Below, in pieces: positions 9,000 to 18,164 of a stretch of 64,000 nucleotides of DNA. The notes beneath the pieces were generated by a model. The model was not told where the DNA came from. It made no database searches and saw nothing but the letters and a program-made list of their open reading frames with translations. Positions within the stretch are counted from its first letter, which is position 1; each line of letters starts with the position of its first letter. A program made the translations under genes and the position numbers. This DNA comes from Rhizobium sp. NRK18 (GTDB lineage: Bacteria; Pseudomonadota; Alphaproteobacteria; Rhizobiales; Rhizobiaceae): assembly GCF_024385575.1 (NCBI RefSeq), contig NZ_JANFMV010000004.1:186001-250000 (forward strand), written 5' to 3'.

Positions 9000-9160
9000 C
9001 CTTTCCGAAATTGCTGATCCCTGAGGGCGGCAAACAAAAAAGATATCCTCGACCAGCCGTTCGAAACTCAGACCAGGGTCCGAGGTTCCCACGACACTGA
9101 TCCCAAACTGCACCTCACCATGCGAGACAGTTTGCAGGGAGCGGAGCATAGTCGGCTGGA
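9000..9160 (-). pseudogene. Remnant of a LysR regulator effector domain
   Basis: The minus-strand frame here reads MLRSLQTVSHGEVQFGISVV, then GTSDPGLSFERLVEDIFFVC. This matches the LysR effector-domain pattern in which GEVDFGI is followed by the L...L..D..V.VC stretch. No helix-turn-helix part or full gene surrounds it. The fragment is about 54 codons and lies between the MFS gene and the winged-helix gene. It is most likely a decayed LysR gene left by deletion. No stop interrupts the fragment itself, so the deletion may be fairly recent. Confidence 0.55.
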
Positions 9161-9168
9161 CATGAAAG

Positions 9169-9708
9169 CTAAAGTGATGCGGCGGCTCTCGATGCCTGAT
9201 CGTAATGGCCCGAAAGCGCACGGATGCGGGCTGCGACCTTCGAAAGGGCCTCGCTCGAAACCTCGGTGGACAGGACAGACTTGACCAGCAGCTCCTCACG
9301 AATACTCGCATAGCGCTCGCAGACCTCGCGGCCCTTCGGTGTGATCAGCACCAGCTTTTCCTTGCCGCGCTTGCCGCTTTGGATGAGCTTCTGGCGTTCG
9401 AGCTTCTTCAGCGCATAGGCGACCGTATGCGTATCTTCGATATTGAGGACCAGGCAGATGTCGGCCAGCGTCTTGCCCTTGTTGCGGTGATTGATGTTGT
9501 GCAGCACAAGCACATCGAGCGGCGAGAGATCGGGAACTCCCGCCGCTGCTATGCAGCGGACCATCCAGCGGTTGAAGGCGTGGCTCAGCATGATCATTCC
9601 GAACTCCACCTCAGAGAGCGCCGGCAGCGCGCCGCTCGCCAGATGGCCGGAGGAGACGATCGGCCCGATCGCCGCCGCATGAATGTCCGCTTCTGTCTTT
9701 TCGCTCAT
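9169..9708 (-). CDS. MarR-like winged-helix transcriptional regulator
   Basis: 179 residues from the ATG at 9708, whose T is shared with the stop codon of the TRAP large permease (TGATG). The upstream alternative start lies inside the permease gene. The central region has a winged helix-turn-helix: LSPLDVLVLHNINHR, then GKTLADICLVLNIEDTHTVA (recognition helix), then a wing with GKRGKEKLVLITPKG. This layout is MarR-like. It is the last gene of a leftward operon with a TRAP transporter and faces the oxoprolinase gene across the transporter. It probably senses the substrate and controls the divergent promoter at 12595-12733 (inference). Confidence 0.85.
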   Translation of the reverse strand: MSEKTEADIHAAAIGPIVSSGHLASGALPALSEVEFGMIMLSHAFNRWMVRCIAAAGVPDLSPLDVLVLHNINHRNKGKTLADICLVLNIEDTHTVAYALKKLERQKLIQSGKRGKEKLVLITPKGREVCERYASIREELLVKSVLSTEVSSEALSKVAARIRALSGHYDQASRAAASL

Positions 9709-11015
9709 CAATTCTGTCCAAGCATCTGGCCGGGCAGCCACAACACCACCTCGGGCATGACGGTTATCAGCACGATCAGAGCCAGCAACCCGGCAAAGAA
9801 AGGCAGTGCTGCTAGGGCAATATAGCCGATGCTGCGGTTTGCCAAGGATTGCAGAACATAAAGATTGAAGCCGACCGGCGGCGTGATCTGGGCGATTTCG
9901 ACCAGAAGCACGACGAAGATGCCGAACCAGAGCAAGTCCATCCCCGCCCCTTGAACGGCAGGAAGCAGGACAGAGGTCGTCAGGAGGATCATCGAGATGC
10001 CGTCAATGAAGCAGCCCATGATGAGGAAGATGACGACCAGCGCGGCAATCAGCGCCGGCTGCGGCAGGTTCATCGAGACAATCCAGTCAGCAAACTGTTC
10101 CGGCAGGCCTGTGAAGCCCATCGCAGTCGACAGAAATGCCGCCCCGGAAAGGATGAGGCCGATCATGGAACTGGTCCGCGTCGCACTGACGACGCTTTTC
10201 CAGAAGGTCTGGCGATCGAGCCCACCGCTGACGAGCGCCAGCACCAGCGCACCCGTGACGCCAATGGCCGCCGCCTCGGTCGGTGTGGCGATGCCGCCGT
10301 AGATGCAGCCGAGCACGGCGATAATCAGAAGCATGATCGGTATCAGCCGGCGGGATTCCCAAAGTCTTGCCGACAGTGACATCGGCGGTTCACGCTCGGG
10401 AATCTGGTCGGGATTGAAAATGGCGTAGATGGCGACGACGAGCGAGAAGATCGCCATCAAGAGGAGCCCCGGAACAACGCCCGCAATGAAGAGGCGACCG
10501 ATGGAGATCTGTGCGGCGACGCCATAGACGATCATCATGATCGACGGTGGGATCAACAGTCCGAGTGTTCCAGAGCCCGCCAGCGAGCCGACGATCATGA
10601 AATCGCTGTAGCCGCGGCGGCGCAGTTCCGGAATGGTCATCTTCCCGATGGTCGCAGCAGTCGCGGCAGAGGATCCGGAGATGGCGGCGAAGATCGCGCA
10701 GCCCACCACATTGGTGTGCAGGAGGCGGCCTGGAATGCGCTGGACCCAGGGTGCGAGCCCCTTGAACATGTCTTCGGCAAGCCGGGTGCGAAAGAGGATT
10801 TCGCCCATCCAGATGAACAGCGGCAAGGCCGTCAGCGCCCAGGAATTGTTGGCGCCCCAGAGCGTCGTTCCGAACAGCAGGCCCGGAGGCCGACTGGTGA
10901 AGAAGGCCATGGCAACATAACCGGCGGCGGCAAGCGCCATGCCGATCCAGACGCCTCCTGCCAGAATGAAGAGAAGGAAGACGGTGATGACGATACCAGC
11001 AAAAACAGGATCCAT
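9708..11015 (-). CDS. TRAP transporter large permease (DctM family)
   Basis: 435 residues, strongly hydrophobic, starting MDPVFAGIVITVFLLFILAG. It carries family signatures such as PLFIWMGEILFRTRLAEDMF, GSSAATAATIGKMTIPELRR, LIPPSIMMIVYG and ATPTEAAAIGV. This is the ion-coupled channel subunit of the importer in the inner membrane, with about twelve helices. The small permease lies 9 bases upstream and the solute-binding protein beyond that. The winged-helix gene overlaps its stop by one base. Divergence from a fused hydantoinase/oxoprolinase suggests a 5-oxoproline- or hydantoin-like acid as substrate (inference). Confidence 0.95.
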   Translation of the reverse strand: MDPVFAGIVITVFLLFILAGGVWIGMALAAAGYVAMAFFTSRPPGLLFGTTLWGANNSWALTALPLFIWMGEILFRTRLAEDMFKGLAPWVQRIPGRLLHTNVVGCAIFAAISGSSAATAATIGKMTIPELRRRGYSDFMIVGSLAGSGTLGLLIPPSIMMIVYGVAAQISIGRLFIAGVVPGLLLMAIFSLVVAIYAIFNPDQIPEREPPMSLSARLWESRRLIPIMLLIIAVLGCIYGGIATPTEAAAIGVTGALVLALVSGGLDRQTFWKSVVSATRTSSMIGLILSGAAFLSTAMGFTGLPEQFADWIVSMNLPQPALIAALVVIFLIMGCFIDGISMILLTTSVLLPAVQGAGMDLLWFGIFVVLLVEIAQITPPVGFNLYVLQSLANRSIGYIALAALPFFAGLLALIVLITVMPEVVLWLPGQMLGQN

Positions 11016-11024
11016 GACATCACC

Positions 11025-11555
11025 TCAATGTTCGAAGTGGAGGTGATCTTCACCCGCACTCTGCTGGACTTCGATGTAGCTGGGCTTGTGTCCGCGTAGC
11101 GTGCGGACGACATCCTCGACAAGTGCGACCAGCAGCACAAGGCAGCCGACCGCCATGGTGAGTTGCGGAATCCAGAGCGGGATCGCAATGAGACCCTGAG
11201 CGACGTCGCCAAAGCGATACGAGTCATAGACCAGCCTCCCGAGCCACCAGGTTGCCCAGCCGGTGCCGATGGCCGCGACGATAGTCAGGACAAGCTCCAG
11301 CGGGCGGCGGGAGTCGACGGGGATGCGTTCAATCAGGAGACCGACACGGATATGTTCCGACTGGCGATAGGTCGGCCCGAGCGCGAGGAAGAAGATCGCC
11401 ACCAGGCAATAGGCGGCCAGATCGTCGCTGCCTGCCAACTGCAGGCCGACCGATCTGAGCGCGATCCCGCCGCCAACCAGGACGAGGATCAGGATCATGG
11501 ACATTGCGGCGAGGATTTCTGCCGCACGATACAGGTATGCGAATGGACTCGTCAT
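11025..11555 (-). CDS. TRAP transporter small permease (DctQ family)
   Basis: 176 residues from the ATG at 11555 (MTSPFAYLYRAAEILAAMSM), with GGAG about 8 bases upstream. A longer frame upstream enters the hairpin after the binding-protein gene and is not needed. Four membrane helices are visible (about residues 14-36, 48-66, 89-110, 128-150). The second helix is followed by the usual R-x-x-E-H-I-R-V sequence (YRQSEHIRVGLLIERIP) seen in DctQ proteins. It partners the DctM subunit encoded 9 bases downstream. Confidence 0.93.
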   Translation of the reverse strand: MTSPFAYLYRAAEILAAMSMILILVLVGGGIALRSVGLQLAGSDDLAAYCLVAIFFLALGPTYRQSEHIRVGLLIERIPVDSRRPLELVLTIVAAIGTGWATWWLGRLVYDSYRFGDVAQGLIAIPLWIPQLTMAVGCLVLLVALVEDVVRTLRGHKPSYIEVQQSAGEDHLHFEH

Positions 11556-11599
11556 GGTAACGCTCCAGCCGGAAAAAGGGATGATCAACGGGGGAATAG

Positions 11600-11621
11600 G
11601 CCGGAGCTCGATGGCTCCGGC
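11600..11621 (-). terminator. Intercistronic hairpin after dctP-type gene (system 1)
   Basis: A perfect 8-bp stem, GCCGGAGC and GCTCCGGC, with loop TCGATG lies between the binding-protein stop (11629) and the small-permease start (11555). No T-run follows on the minus strand. Its likely effect is 3'-end protection or partial termination that makes binding protein more abundant than permease. Confidence 0.6.
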
Positions 11622-11628
11622 AGCATCC

Positions 11629-12594
11629 CTACTTGCGGTAGGCGTCGATGATCGCCGCACCGTCCGGTCCGGCCTTTTCGACCCATTCCGACGTCATCGT
11701 CTCACCGATGCCGGCGAGTTCCTTCGACATGGCGTCGGAGGGCGCCTCGACATGGATGCCGTGTTCCGCCATCGTCCTCTTGTAGCCGTCATTCAATTCG
11801 GCAGATGTCTTCCAGCCCCGCTCTTCAGCGGCAGCGGCCGCCTTGACGAGAGCAGAACGCGTTTCTTCGCTCAGGCCATCAAAGACGTCCTTGCTGACGA
11901 AAACCATGTTCTGAGGCAGGAAGGCCTGGAGATCGTAGTAATAGTCGACATAATCCCAGGCCTGGCTGTCGACCCCGGTCGCACCCGAGGTGATCATCGC
12001 GTCGACGACACCGGTCTTGAACGCCTGAGGCACTTCGGCGGCCTGGACGGTGACCGGGCTCGCGCCGAGAATCTCGGCAAAGCGGGCCGTCGCCGGGTTA
12101 TAGGTGCGGAATTTCGAGCCCTTCAGGTCGGCAAGCGCCTTGAGTTCGCTCTTGGCATAAACGCCCTGCGGCGGCCACGGAACCGAATAGAGGAGCACGA
12201 GGCCCTGCTCTTCCAGGTGCTTTTTCACGGCCCCTTCCGCCGCATGCCAGAGCTTTTCGGCGCTGGCGTAGTTGGACACCAGGCCGGGAATGGAATCGAA
12301 GGCAAAGACCGCATCTTCATTGCCGAGCGAAGACAGGAGCGTTTCACCGATCTGGACCTGGCCGCTCTGGACGGCACGCTTGATTTCGGTCGCCTTTACC
12401 AGCGCGCCTCCGGAATGAACGTTGATCGTGAGCGCGCCATTGGTCGCCGTCTTCACGTCCTCCACGAACTGGCGAATGTTCTGAGTGTGGAAATTGCCGT
12501 CCGGATAGGGCGTCGGCATGTCCCAGCTTTCAGCGCCAGCCGTCGTGGCAAACATCATCGTGGCTGCAAAGACAGCCGAAATTACAGTTTTCAT
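11629..12594 (-). CDS. TRAP transporter solute-binding protein (DctP family)
   Basis: 321 residues with an N-terminal Sec signal peptide (MKTVISAVFAATMMFATTAG, cleavage near AGA-ES). The DctP core includes NIRQFVEDVKTATNGALTIN, the typical beta-strand followed by GSKFRTYNPATARFAEILGA with the carboxylate-contacting Arg, and then QAFKTGVVDAMITSGATGVD. It captures an organic acid in the periplasm. It is the first gene of the leftward operon dctP-dctQ-dctM-winged-helix and divergent from the oxoprolinase gene, 139 bases apart. A hairpin follows the stop codon. The ligand is unknown; context suggests a 5-oxoproline-like compound. Confidence 0.93.
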   Translation of the reverse strand: MKTVISAVFAATMMFATTAGAESWDMPTPYPDGNFHTQNIRQFVEDVKTATNGALTINVHSGGALVKATEIKRAVQSGQVQIGETLLSSLGNEDAVFAFDSIPGLVSNYASAEKLWHAAEGAVKKHLEEQGLVLLYSVPWPPQGVYAKSELKALADLKGSKFRTYNPATARFAEILGASPVTVQAAEVPQAFKTGVVDAMITSGATGVDSQAWDYVDYYYDLQAFLPQNMVFVSKDVFDGLSEETRSALVKAAAAAEERGWKTSAELNDGYKRTMAEHGIHVEAPSDAMSKELAGIGETMTSEWVEKAGPDGAAIIDAYRK

Positions 12595-12733
12595 TTTTAT
12601 TCCCCTTTATTGGCAGTTCAAACTGCTCACTACAAATTGTTTTCAGCTTGACGACATTTTGTCAATAAATTATCGATGATTAATAATCAAAAAGCCAAAA
12701 TGCTCGAAATCACGGCAGAAGAAGGGAACTGAC
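12595..12733. promoter_or_regulatory. Divergent promoter region with inverted repeats
   Basis: This AT-rich 139-base gap separates the TRAP operon from the oxoprolinase gene. It contains TTGAC-N8-GTCAA at 12648-12665 and, just right of it, an AT-rich imperfect repeat ending TTAATAAT near 12670-12690. These are candidate operators for the winged-helix regulator encoded at the end of the TRAP operon, or for the LysR protein at 16995. The assignment is by position only. Confidence 0.5.
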
Positions 12734-15700
12734 ATGAGCAATCAATGGGACTTCTGGATCGACCGGGGCGGCACGTTTACGGACATCATTGGTCGCGATC
12801 CCGACGGCAAGCTGCACGCCCGCAAGATGCTATCCGAAAATCCGGAAGCCTATCGCGACGCGGCTGTCGCCGGCATCCGCACCCTGCTGGGTCTGGTGGC
12901 AGGCGAGCCCATTCCTGCCGGCCTCATCAACGAGGTCCGCATGGGCACGACAGTCGCCACCAATGCGCTCCTGGAGCGCAAGGGGACACAGGTCGCGCTG
13001 ATCACCACCCGCGGCTTTCGTGATGCTCTGGCGATCGGCTACCAGGCGCGCGCAGACATTTTCGCCCGCGACATCCGCAAGCCGGAACGTCTCTATAACC
13101 GCGTCCTGGAAATCGATGAACGTGTTCTGACAGACGGAACCATCGAGACAGCTCTGGACGATGATGCGGTTCGCACCGCCCTGGCAGCGCTGAAACGCGA
13201 CGGCTACGACGCGCTCTCCATCGTCTTCATGCATGCCTATCGCCATCCGGACCATGAACGGCGCGTCGCCGAAATCGCCCGCGACGTCGGGTTCGGCCAG
13301 ATTTCCGTCAGCCACGAGATTTCGCCACTCGTCAAATTTGTCGGGCGTGGCGACACGACGGTGGTCGACGCCTACCTGTCTCCGGTCCTGCGCCGCTACG
13401 TCGCGCAGGTCGCAGAAGAGCTCGAACTCGACCGCACCGGCACGCGCCTCCTGTTCATGATGTCGTCCGGAGGACTGACGTCAGCAAGCCTCTTCCAAGG
13501 CAAGGATGCCATTCTTTCCGGACCGGCCGGCGGTGTCGTCGCACTTGCGCAGACCGGTGTGAATGCGGGTTTCCCGAACGTCATCGGTTTCGATATGGGC
13601 GGCACCTCCACCGACGTCGCGCATTATGCCGGTGAATATGAACGCGCCTTCGAAACCGAAGTTGCCGGCGTGCGTATCAGGGCGCCGATGATGCAGATCC
13701 ATACGGTGGCAGCCGGCGGCGGCTCGATCCTCCACTATGACGGCTCCCGCTTCACGGTCGGCCCGGATTCAGCCGGCGCCAATCCCGGCCCCAAATGCTA
13801 CCGCCGCGGCGGACCGTTGACTGTGACCGACGCCAACGTCATGACCGGCAAGCTGAACCCCGCCCTCTTCCCACCGATCTTCGGGCCGCACCAGGATCAG
13901 CCGCTCGATCTCGACGCCGTGCGGAAAGCCTTCGCCGACCTTGCCGCGGATATCGGAGATGGCCGTTCGCCGGAAGCCGTTGCGGAAGGTTTCCTGAAGA
14001 TCGCGGTCGCCAACATGGCGGAGGCGGTGAAGAAGATCTCCGTCGCCCGCGGCTATGACGTGACCCGTTATGTGCTGAATGCCTTCGGTGGCGCCAGCGG
14101 TCAGCATGCCTGCCTAGTCGCCGATGCACTCGGGATGAAGAAGGTGCTTGCACACCCCTTCTCCGGCCTGCTTTCCGCCTACGGCATGGGGCTCGCCGAC
14201 GTGCGCGCGCTACGCCAGGGGTCAATCGAAGTTCCGCTGGCCTCCGCTATCGCCACTATCGCCAGGACCGCGACGCCCCTCTGCGCCGACGCAATCCGGG
14301 AGCTTGAAGGGCAAGGCATTGCCGGGGAAAAGATCAGCGTCAACGTGACGGCTCTGGTCCGATATGCCGGCACGGATACCACCCTCGAGATACCTGTCTG
14401 CAGCATGCCTGCGCTTGCCGCCTCCGAAAGCGAGATCGCCAAGGCCGATCCCCGCAAGATGAAGACGGCATTTGAAGTGGTCCATGCGGCCCGCTTCGGC
14501 TTCAACGATGAAACAAAGGAAATCGTCGTCGAGGCCGTCTCCGTCGAGGCTGTCGGTGGCGGTTCTTCGCCGGAAGTCGGCACGGACAGCAAGGCGAGCT
14601 CCACCATTCCGGACGTATCCGGTCGGACCCGCTTCTATTCTGCAGGCGCCTGGCAGGACGCGGCGGTCTATCATCGGGAAAACCTCTCGGCCGGGCATAC
14701 GATCGACGGACCGGCGCTGCTGATCGAGGCCAACCAGACGATCATTATCGAGCCCGGCTGGCAGGCTCACCTGACCTCCGCCGACAACTTGGTGCTCGAT
14801 CGCGTTGTCGCATTGCCGGCAAGACAGGCAGCCGGAACCGAGGCCGACCCGGTAATGCTGGAGATATTCAACAATCTCTTCATGTCGATTGCCGAACAGA
14901 TGGGCCTGACGCTGCAGAACACCGCCTATTCGGTCAACATCAAGGAGCGCCTCGACTTCTCCTGCGCGGTTTTCGACGCCGATGGAGCACTCGTCGCCAA
15001 TGCCCCGCATATGCCCGTGCATCTCGGGTCGATGGACCGCTCCGTCCAGGCGATCATCCGTGGCAATGCCGAATTCCATCCGGGCGACGTCTACGCGATC
15101 AATGCCCCCTATAACGGCGGCACGCATTTGCCGGATATAACCGTCTGCACGCCGGTCTTCGACGATCAGGGCAAATCGGTGCTCTTCTGGGTCGCCTCCC
15201 GCGGCCATCATGCCGATGTCGGCGGCACGGCGCCGGGTTCGATGTCGCCCACGGCGCGTACCATCGAGGAAGAAGGCGTCTACATCGACAACTTCAAGCT
15301 GGTCGACAAGGGCCGCTTCCGCGAGGCCGAACTGCGCGACCTTCTGACAGGCGCCCGCTATCCGGTTCGCAATGTCGTCCAGAATATCGCCGACCTGAAG
15401 GCGCAGATCGCCGCCAACAATCGCGGTGTCTCGGAAATGCGCAAGGCGATCTCCGAATTCGGCCTCGACGTCGTGACCGCCTATATGGGCCACGTTCAGG
15501 ATAACGCCGAAGAAAGCGTTCGCCGGGCTCTGGAAAAGCTCGACGACTGCGAATTCACATATCCGCTGGATCAGGGCTCCGAAATCCGGGTCAAGATCAC
15601 CGTGGACCGGCAGGCGCGCGAGGCGACGGTCGATTTCACCGGGACTTCCGGCCAGCGCGACGACAATTTCAATGCGCCGGAACCGGTGACCCGGGCCGCC

Positions 15701-16393
15701 GTTCTCTACGTCTTCCGGATGATCGTCGACGGCCAGATACCGATGAATGCAGGCTGCCTGCGCCCTGTCCGCATCGTAGTACCGGAAGCAAGCATGTTGT
15801 CGCCGCAATATCCTGCGGCGGTGGTCGCCGGCAATGTCGAGGTCAGCCAGGCGGTCACCAACTGCCTGTTCGGGGCGCTGGAAGCATTGTCTTCGGCCCA
15901 GGGAACGATGAACAACCTGACGTTCGGCAACGAAACCTACCAGTACTACGAGACCATATGTTCCGGTGCTCCGGCGGGGCCTGGCTTCAATGGCGCCGAT
16001 GCGGTTCATACCCACATGACCAATTCGCGGCTGACCGACCCGGAAATCCTCGAATTGCGCTATCCGGTGGTACTCGAGGACTTCCATATTCGCGACGGAT
16101 CCGGCGGCAAGGGCCGGTGGAGCGCGGGCGACGGCACAAGCCGCACCATCCGCTTCCTGGAGAGGATGGACTGCTCGATCCTCTCCGGCCACCGCAAGAT
16201 AAGGCCTTTCGGCCTGAAAGGCGGAGAAGCCGGCGAATGCGGCCGCAATCTGATCCGGCGCAAGGACGGCCGGATCGAGGAGCAGCCCGGTTGCACCTAC
16301 ACGGAGATCGAAGCGGACGAAGCCGTCACCATCATCACGCCGACCGGCGGTGGTTATGGCATCGCAGGAACGCCGCAGGCTGAAACGGAGTAA
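12734..16393 (+). CDS. Fused HyuA-HyuB hydantoinase/5-oxoprolinase (ATP-dependent)
   Basis: 1219 residues. The N-terminal half (about 1-690) is the hydantoinase A/oxoprolinase part. It starts with the actin-like phosphate loop [16 protein letters not shown], followed by the second nucleotide-binding segment [20 protein letters not shown] and [12 protein letters not shown]. The C-terminal half (about 695-1219) is the hydantoinase B part, with [32 protein letters not shown] and the [18 protein letters not shown] stretch. Fusion of both halves matches 5-oxoprolinase and bacterial caprolactamase/hydantoinase relatives of about 1200-1290 residues. The reaction class is ATP-driven opening of a cyclic amide such as 5-oxoproline to glutamate, in the cytoplasm. 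The exact lactam cannot be read from sequence. It faces a TRAP importer. Confidence 0.93.
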   Translation: MSNQWDFWIDRGGTFTDIIGRDPDGKLHARKMLSENPEAYRDAAVAGIRTLLGLVAGEPIPAGLINEVRMGTTVATNALLERKGTQVALITTRGFRDALAIGYQARADIFARDIRKPERLYNRVLEIDERVLTDGTIETALDDDAVRTALAALKRDGYDALSIVFMHAYRHPDHERRVAEIARDVGFGQISVSHEISPLVKFVGRGDTTVVDAYLSPVLRRYVAQVAEELELDRTGTRLLFMMSSGGLTSASLFQGKDAILSGPAGGVVALAQTGVNAGFPNVIGFDMGGTSTDVAHYAGEYERAFETEVAGVRIRAPMMQIHTVAAGGGSILHYDGSRFTVGPDSAGANPGPKCYRRGGPLTVTDANVMTGKLNPALFPPIFGPHQDQPLDLDAVRKAFADLAADIGDGRSPEAVAEGFLKIAVANMAEAVKKISVARGYDVTRYVLNAFGGASGQHACLVADALGMKKVLAHPFSGLLSAYGMGLADVRALRQGSIEVPLASAIATIARTATPLCADAIRELEGQGIAGEKISVNVTALVRYAGTDTTLEIPVCSMPALAASESEIAKADPRKMKTAFEVVHAARFGFNDETKEIVVEAVSVEAVGGGSSPEVGTDSKASSTIPDVSGRTRFYSAGAWQDAAVYHRENLSAGHTIDGPALLIEANQTIIIEPGWQAHLTSADNLVLDRVVALPARQAAGTEADPVMLEIFNNLFMSIAEQMGLTLQNTAYSVNIKERLDFSCAVFDADGALVANAPHMPVHLGSMDRSVQAIIRGNAEFHPGDVYAINAPYNGGTHLPDITVCTPVFDDQGKSVLFWVASRGHHADVGGTAPGSMSPTARTIEEEGVYIDNFKLVDKGRFREAELRDLLTGARYPVRNVVQNIADLKAQIAANNRGVSEMRKAISEFGLDVVTAYMGHVQDNAEESVRRALEKLDDCEFTYPLDQGSEIRVKITVDRQAREATVDFTGTSGQRDDNFNAPEPVTRAAVLYVFRMIVDGQIPMNAGCLRPVRIVVPEASMLSPQYPAAVVAGNVEVSQAVTNCLFGALEALSSAQGTMNNLTFGNETYQYYETICSGAPAGPGFNGADAVHTHMTNSRLTDPEILELRYPVVLEDFHIRDGSGGKGRWSAGDGTSRTIRFLERMDCSILSGHRKIRPFGLKGGEAGECGRNLIRRKDGRIEEQPGCTYTEIEADEAVTIITPTGGGYGIAGTPQAETE

Positions 16394-16994
16394 AGGCCGC
16401 TGCTCCAAAAACAAAATCGCAATTCGGCAGGCGGCTTAGATTGCCTGCCGATGGCTGCGCGGCAAAGCTTGCGGCTCCAAAAGTTGCGGAGCCATCAGTG
16501 AATCTCAAACGCCAATGCCGAAAAGCACAAGCGCCAGTTGAACGACAATCTCACTTCGTGGGCCCCTTTCCAAAGGCAGGCAATCCCAGGCGCCGCGCAT
16601 TCTTGAGAAGGGTCGGTGAGCATTTCGAGCGTGGCATCGCCGCACACTATCCCAGAGCCGCTCTTGGGATAAGAAGCCAACAGCAAGCCATCCCTACAGG
16701 CTAGAGGCCCGACGGCCGGTCTCATCGCATTGCGGCTGCCGCGCCCATACCTTTGTTCACGATCATATACATTGCAAACAATTGTCAGGGTCTGGCTTAA
16801 CCAGTCCTGAGCGTCATCTCACCGAAGCGGATCGCGGCCTCAGGGCGGGAAAGTATTGACGTTTACAGAAGCCGAAAGTGGACATTGGCAAGAAACGTGC
16901 CCATCCTCTATCACTGTCAGAGACAAGCAGACGGCATCGAAATCGCCCCAATGGCGACGACACGGGAGGAACCCTTGAAGCGCGGACACAGCCC
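16394..16994. other. 600-base gap without a convincing gene
   Basis: Short frames exist on both strands (for example minus 16495-16725), but none has a ribosome site or a sequence I recognise. A hairpin at 16425-16450 follows the oxoprolinase stop. The last 240 bases are likely the promoter region of the LysR gene. A longer start for that gene (ATG 16878) would reduce the gap. Confidence 0.5.
16425..16450 (+). terminator. Hairpin after the oxoprolinase gene
   Basis: Perfect 8-bp stem CGGCAGGC and GCCTGCCG with a 10-base loop, 31 bases after the stop codon. No T-run follows, so if it terminates it does so weakly or with Rho. It could also only stabilise the mRNA end. Confidence 0.45.
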
Positions 16995-17897
16995 GTGATT
17001 GACCTGCGTAACGTGGAAACCTTCTACTGGGCGGCCGCGCTCGGCAGTCTCCGTGCGGCCTCCGAAAAGCTCGGCACCACACAACCAGCCATTTCCCAAA
17101 GGATAGCATCGCTCGAAATATCGCTCGGAGTGCGCCTGTTTGAGCGCGCGGCCCGCGGGGTCAAGCTGACCGCCAAGGGTCATGAGCTATTGGTCCATGC
17201 CGAGCGAATGATCCAGGCACGAAATGACATTGTCCAGGCGGCAAAGGAAAAGTCGGGGATCAGTGGCCGCTTCCATCTCGGCGTCGCCGAAACGATCGTG
17301 CAAACCTGGCTGCCGCGGTTGATCGCGGAGGTCTATGCAGCCTATCCGGCGCTGACAATCGATATCGAGGTCGAGACCAGCGACAATCTCCAGAACCTGC
17401 TGATGAGCCGCCGCATCGGACTTGCCTTCCTGATGGGGCCGGTGCTGGAAGCGCGCGTCGAAAACCGGCCCCTGTGTTCCTATCCGCTCGCCTGGGTGGC
17501 TCGCGCTGACGCCGATTTTGGCCCTGAACCCGTCCCCCTGGAACAAATCGCATCGCAACCGATCGTCACTTATGGCTCGAGCAGCGCCCCCTACCGGCAG
17601 GTCAGGGACATGCTCCGACGCTCCGGCATTTCCTCGCCACGCATGGTCGGCAGCGCTTCGCTTTCCATGATCGTCAGAATGGTTCTGGATGGAATTGGCA
17701 CCGCGGTCATCACGCCCAGCTTTCTTTCCAATGAACTCGACAATCACTCTCTCAAGGTCGTCAAGGTGAATGCGGACCCGTTGCTGGATCTGAACTTCAC
17801 CGCCTCCTGGGTCGATGGTCCGGACGCGCAAGCTGCCAGAGTCATTGCCAGAATTGCCGAACAGGTCGCCTCCGATGATGAATTGAATCGACGGTAG
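16995..17897 (+). CDS. LysR-family regulator upstream of TRAP/amidase operon
   Basis: About 300 residues if translation begins at the GTG at 16995 (MIDLRNVETFYWAAALGSLR), where the LysR homology starts. An in-frame ATG at 16878 would add 39 residues with no family resemblance. The Shine-Dalgarno-like GGAGGA at 16966-16970 sits 24 bases before the GTG, so the start is unsettled. The helix-turn-helix covers SLRAASEKLGTTQPAISQRI. The effector domain is full length. It is followed in the same direction by the TRAP/DUF2848/amidase/DUF1445 operon, with a T-N11-A repeat at 17917-17937 between them. It probably activates that operon. Confidence 0.9.
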   Translation: MIDLRNVETFYWAAALGSLRAASEKLGTTQPAISQRIASLEISLGVRLFERAARGVKLTAKGHELLVHAERMIQARNDIVQAAKEKSGISGRFHLGVAETIVQTWLPRLIAEVYAAYPALTIDIEVETSDNLQNLLMSRRIGLAFLMGPVLEARVENRPLCSYPLAWVARADADFGPEPVPLEQIASQPIVTYGSSSAPYRQVRDMLRRSGISSPRMVGSASLSMIVRMVLDGIGTAVITPSFLSNELDNHSLKVVKVNADPLLDLNFTASWVDGPDAQAARVIARIAEQVASDDELNRR

Positions 17898-17916
17898 AAC
17901 GCGTCCTGAGATACGA

Positions 17917-17937
17917 GACATAAATAATTCTTATGTC
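17917..17937. promoter_or_regulatory. Candidate LysR operator (GACATAA-N7-TTATGTC)
   Basis: A perfect 7-bp inverted repeat with a 7-base spacer starts 19 bases after the LysR stop codon and ends 227 bases before the dctP start at 18165. It contains a T-N11-A frame (T at 17921, A at 17933). It is the likely binding site for the LysR protein encoded immediately upstream. Confidence 0.6.
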
Positions 17938-18164
17938 ACTCTTCCAAACTTACGATTGGACAACGACGTTTGCTGGCCTTCTACTCTACTCAAGATGCAG
18001 CGACATAAGCTGCACGAAGGGGAAGAACCGAAGGTCCTCAATGGAGACCGCAAAATCGATCGTGCATCGCACGGTTGAGGAGGCATATCCATCGATTGAC
18101 CGGTGAGCCTGGCTTCGGCAGTTCCCCTGTACGATTTCAACAATCATCGAAGGGGCCTAATCTC

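Noticed and set aside
14222-16414. Open frame of about 730 codons antisense to the oxoprolinase gene
   Set aside because: Same explanation: codon-bias shadow with low-complexity charged sequence, no recognisable domain.
16495-16725. 76-codon minus-strand frame in the gap after the oxoprolinase gene
   Set aside because: No ribosome site, no homology that I can recognise, and it lies in a region likely to be a promoter; not called as a gene.
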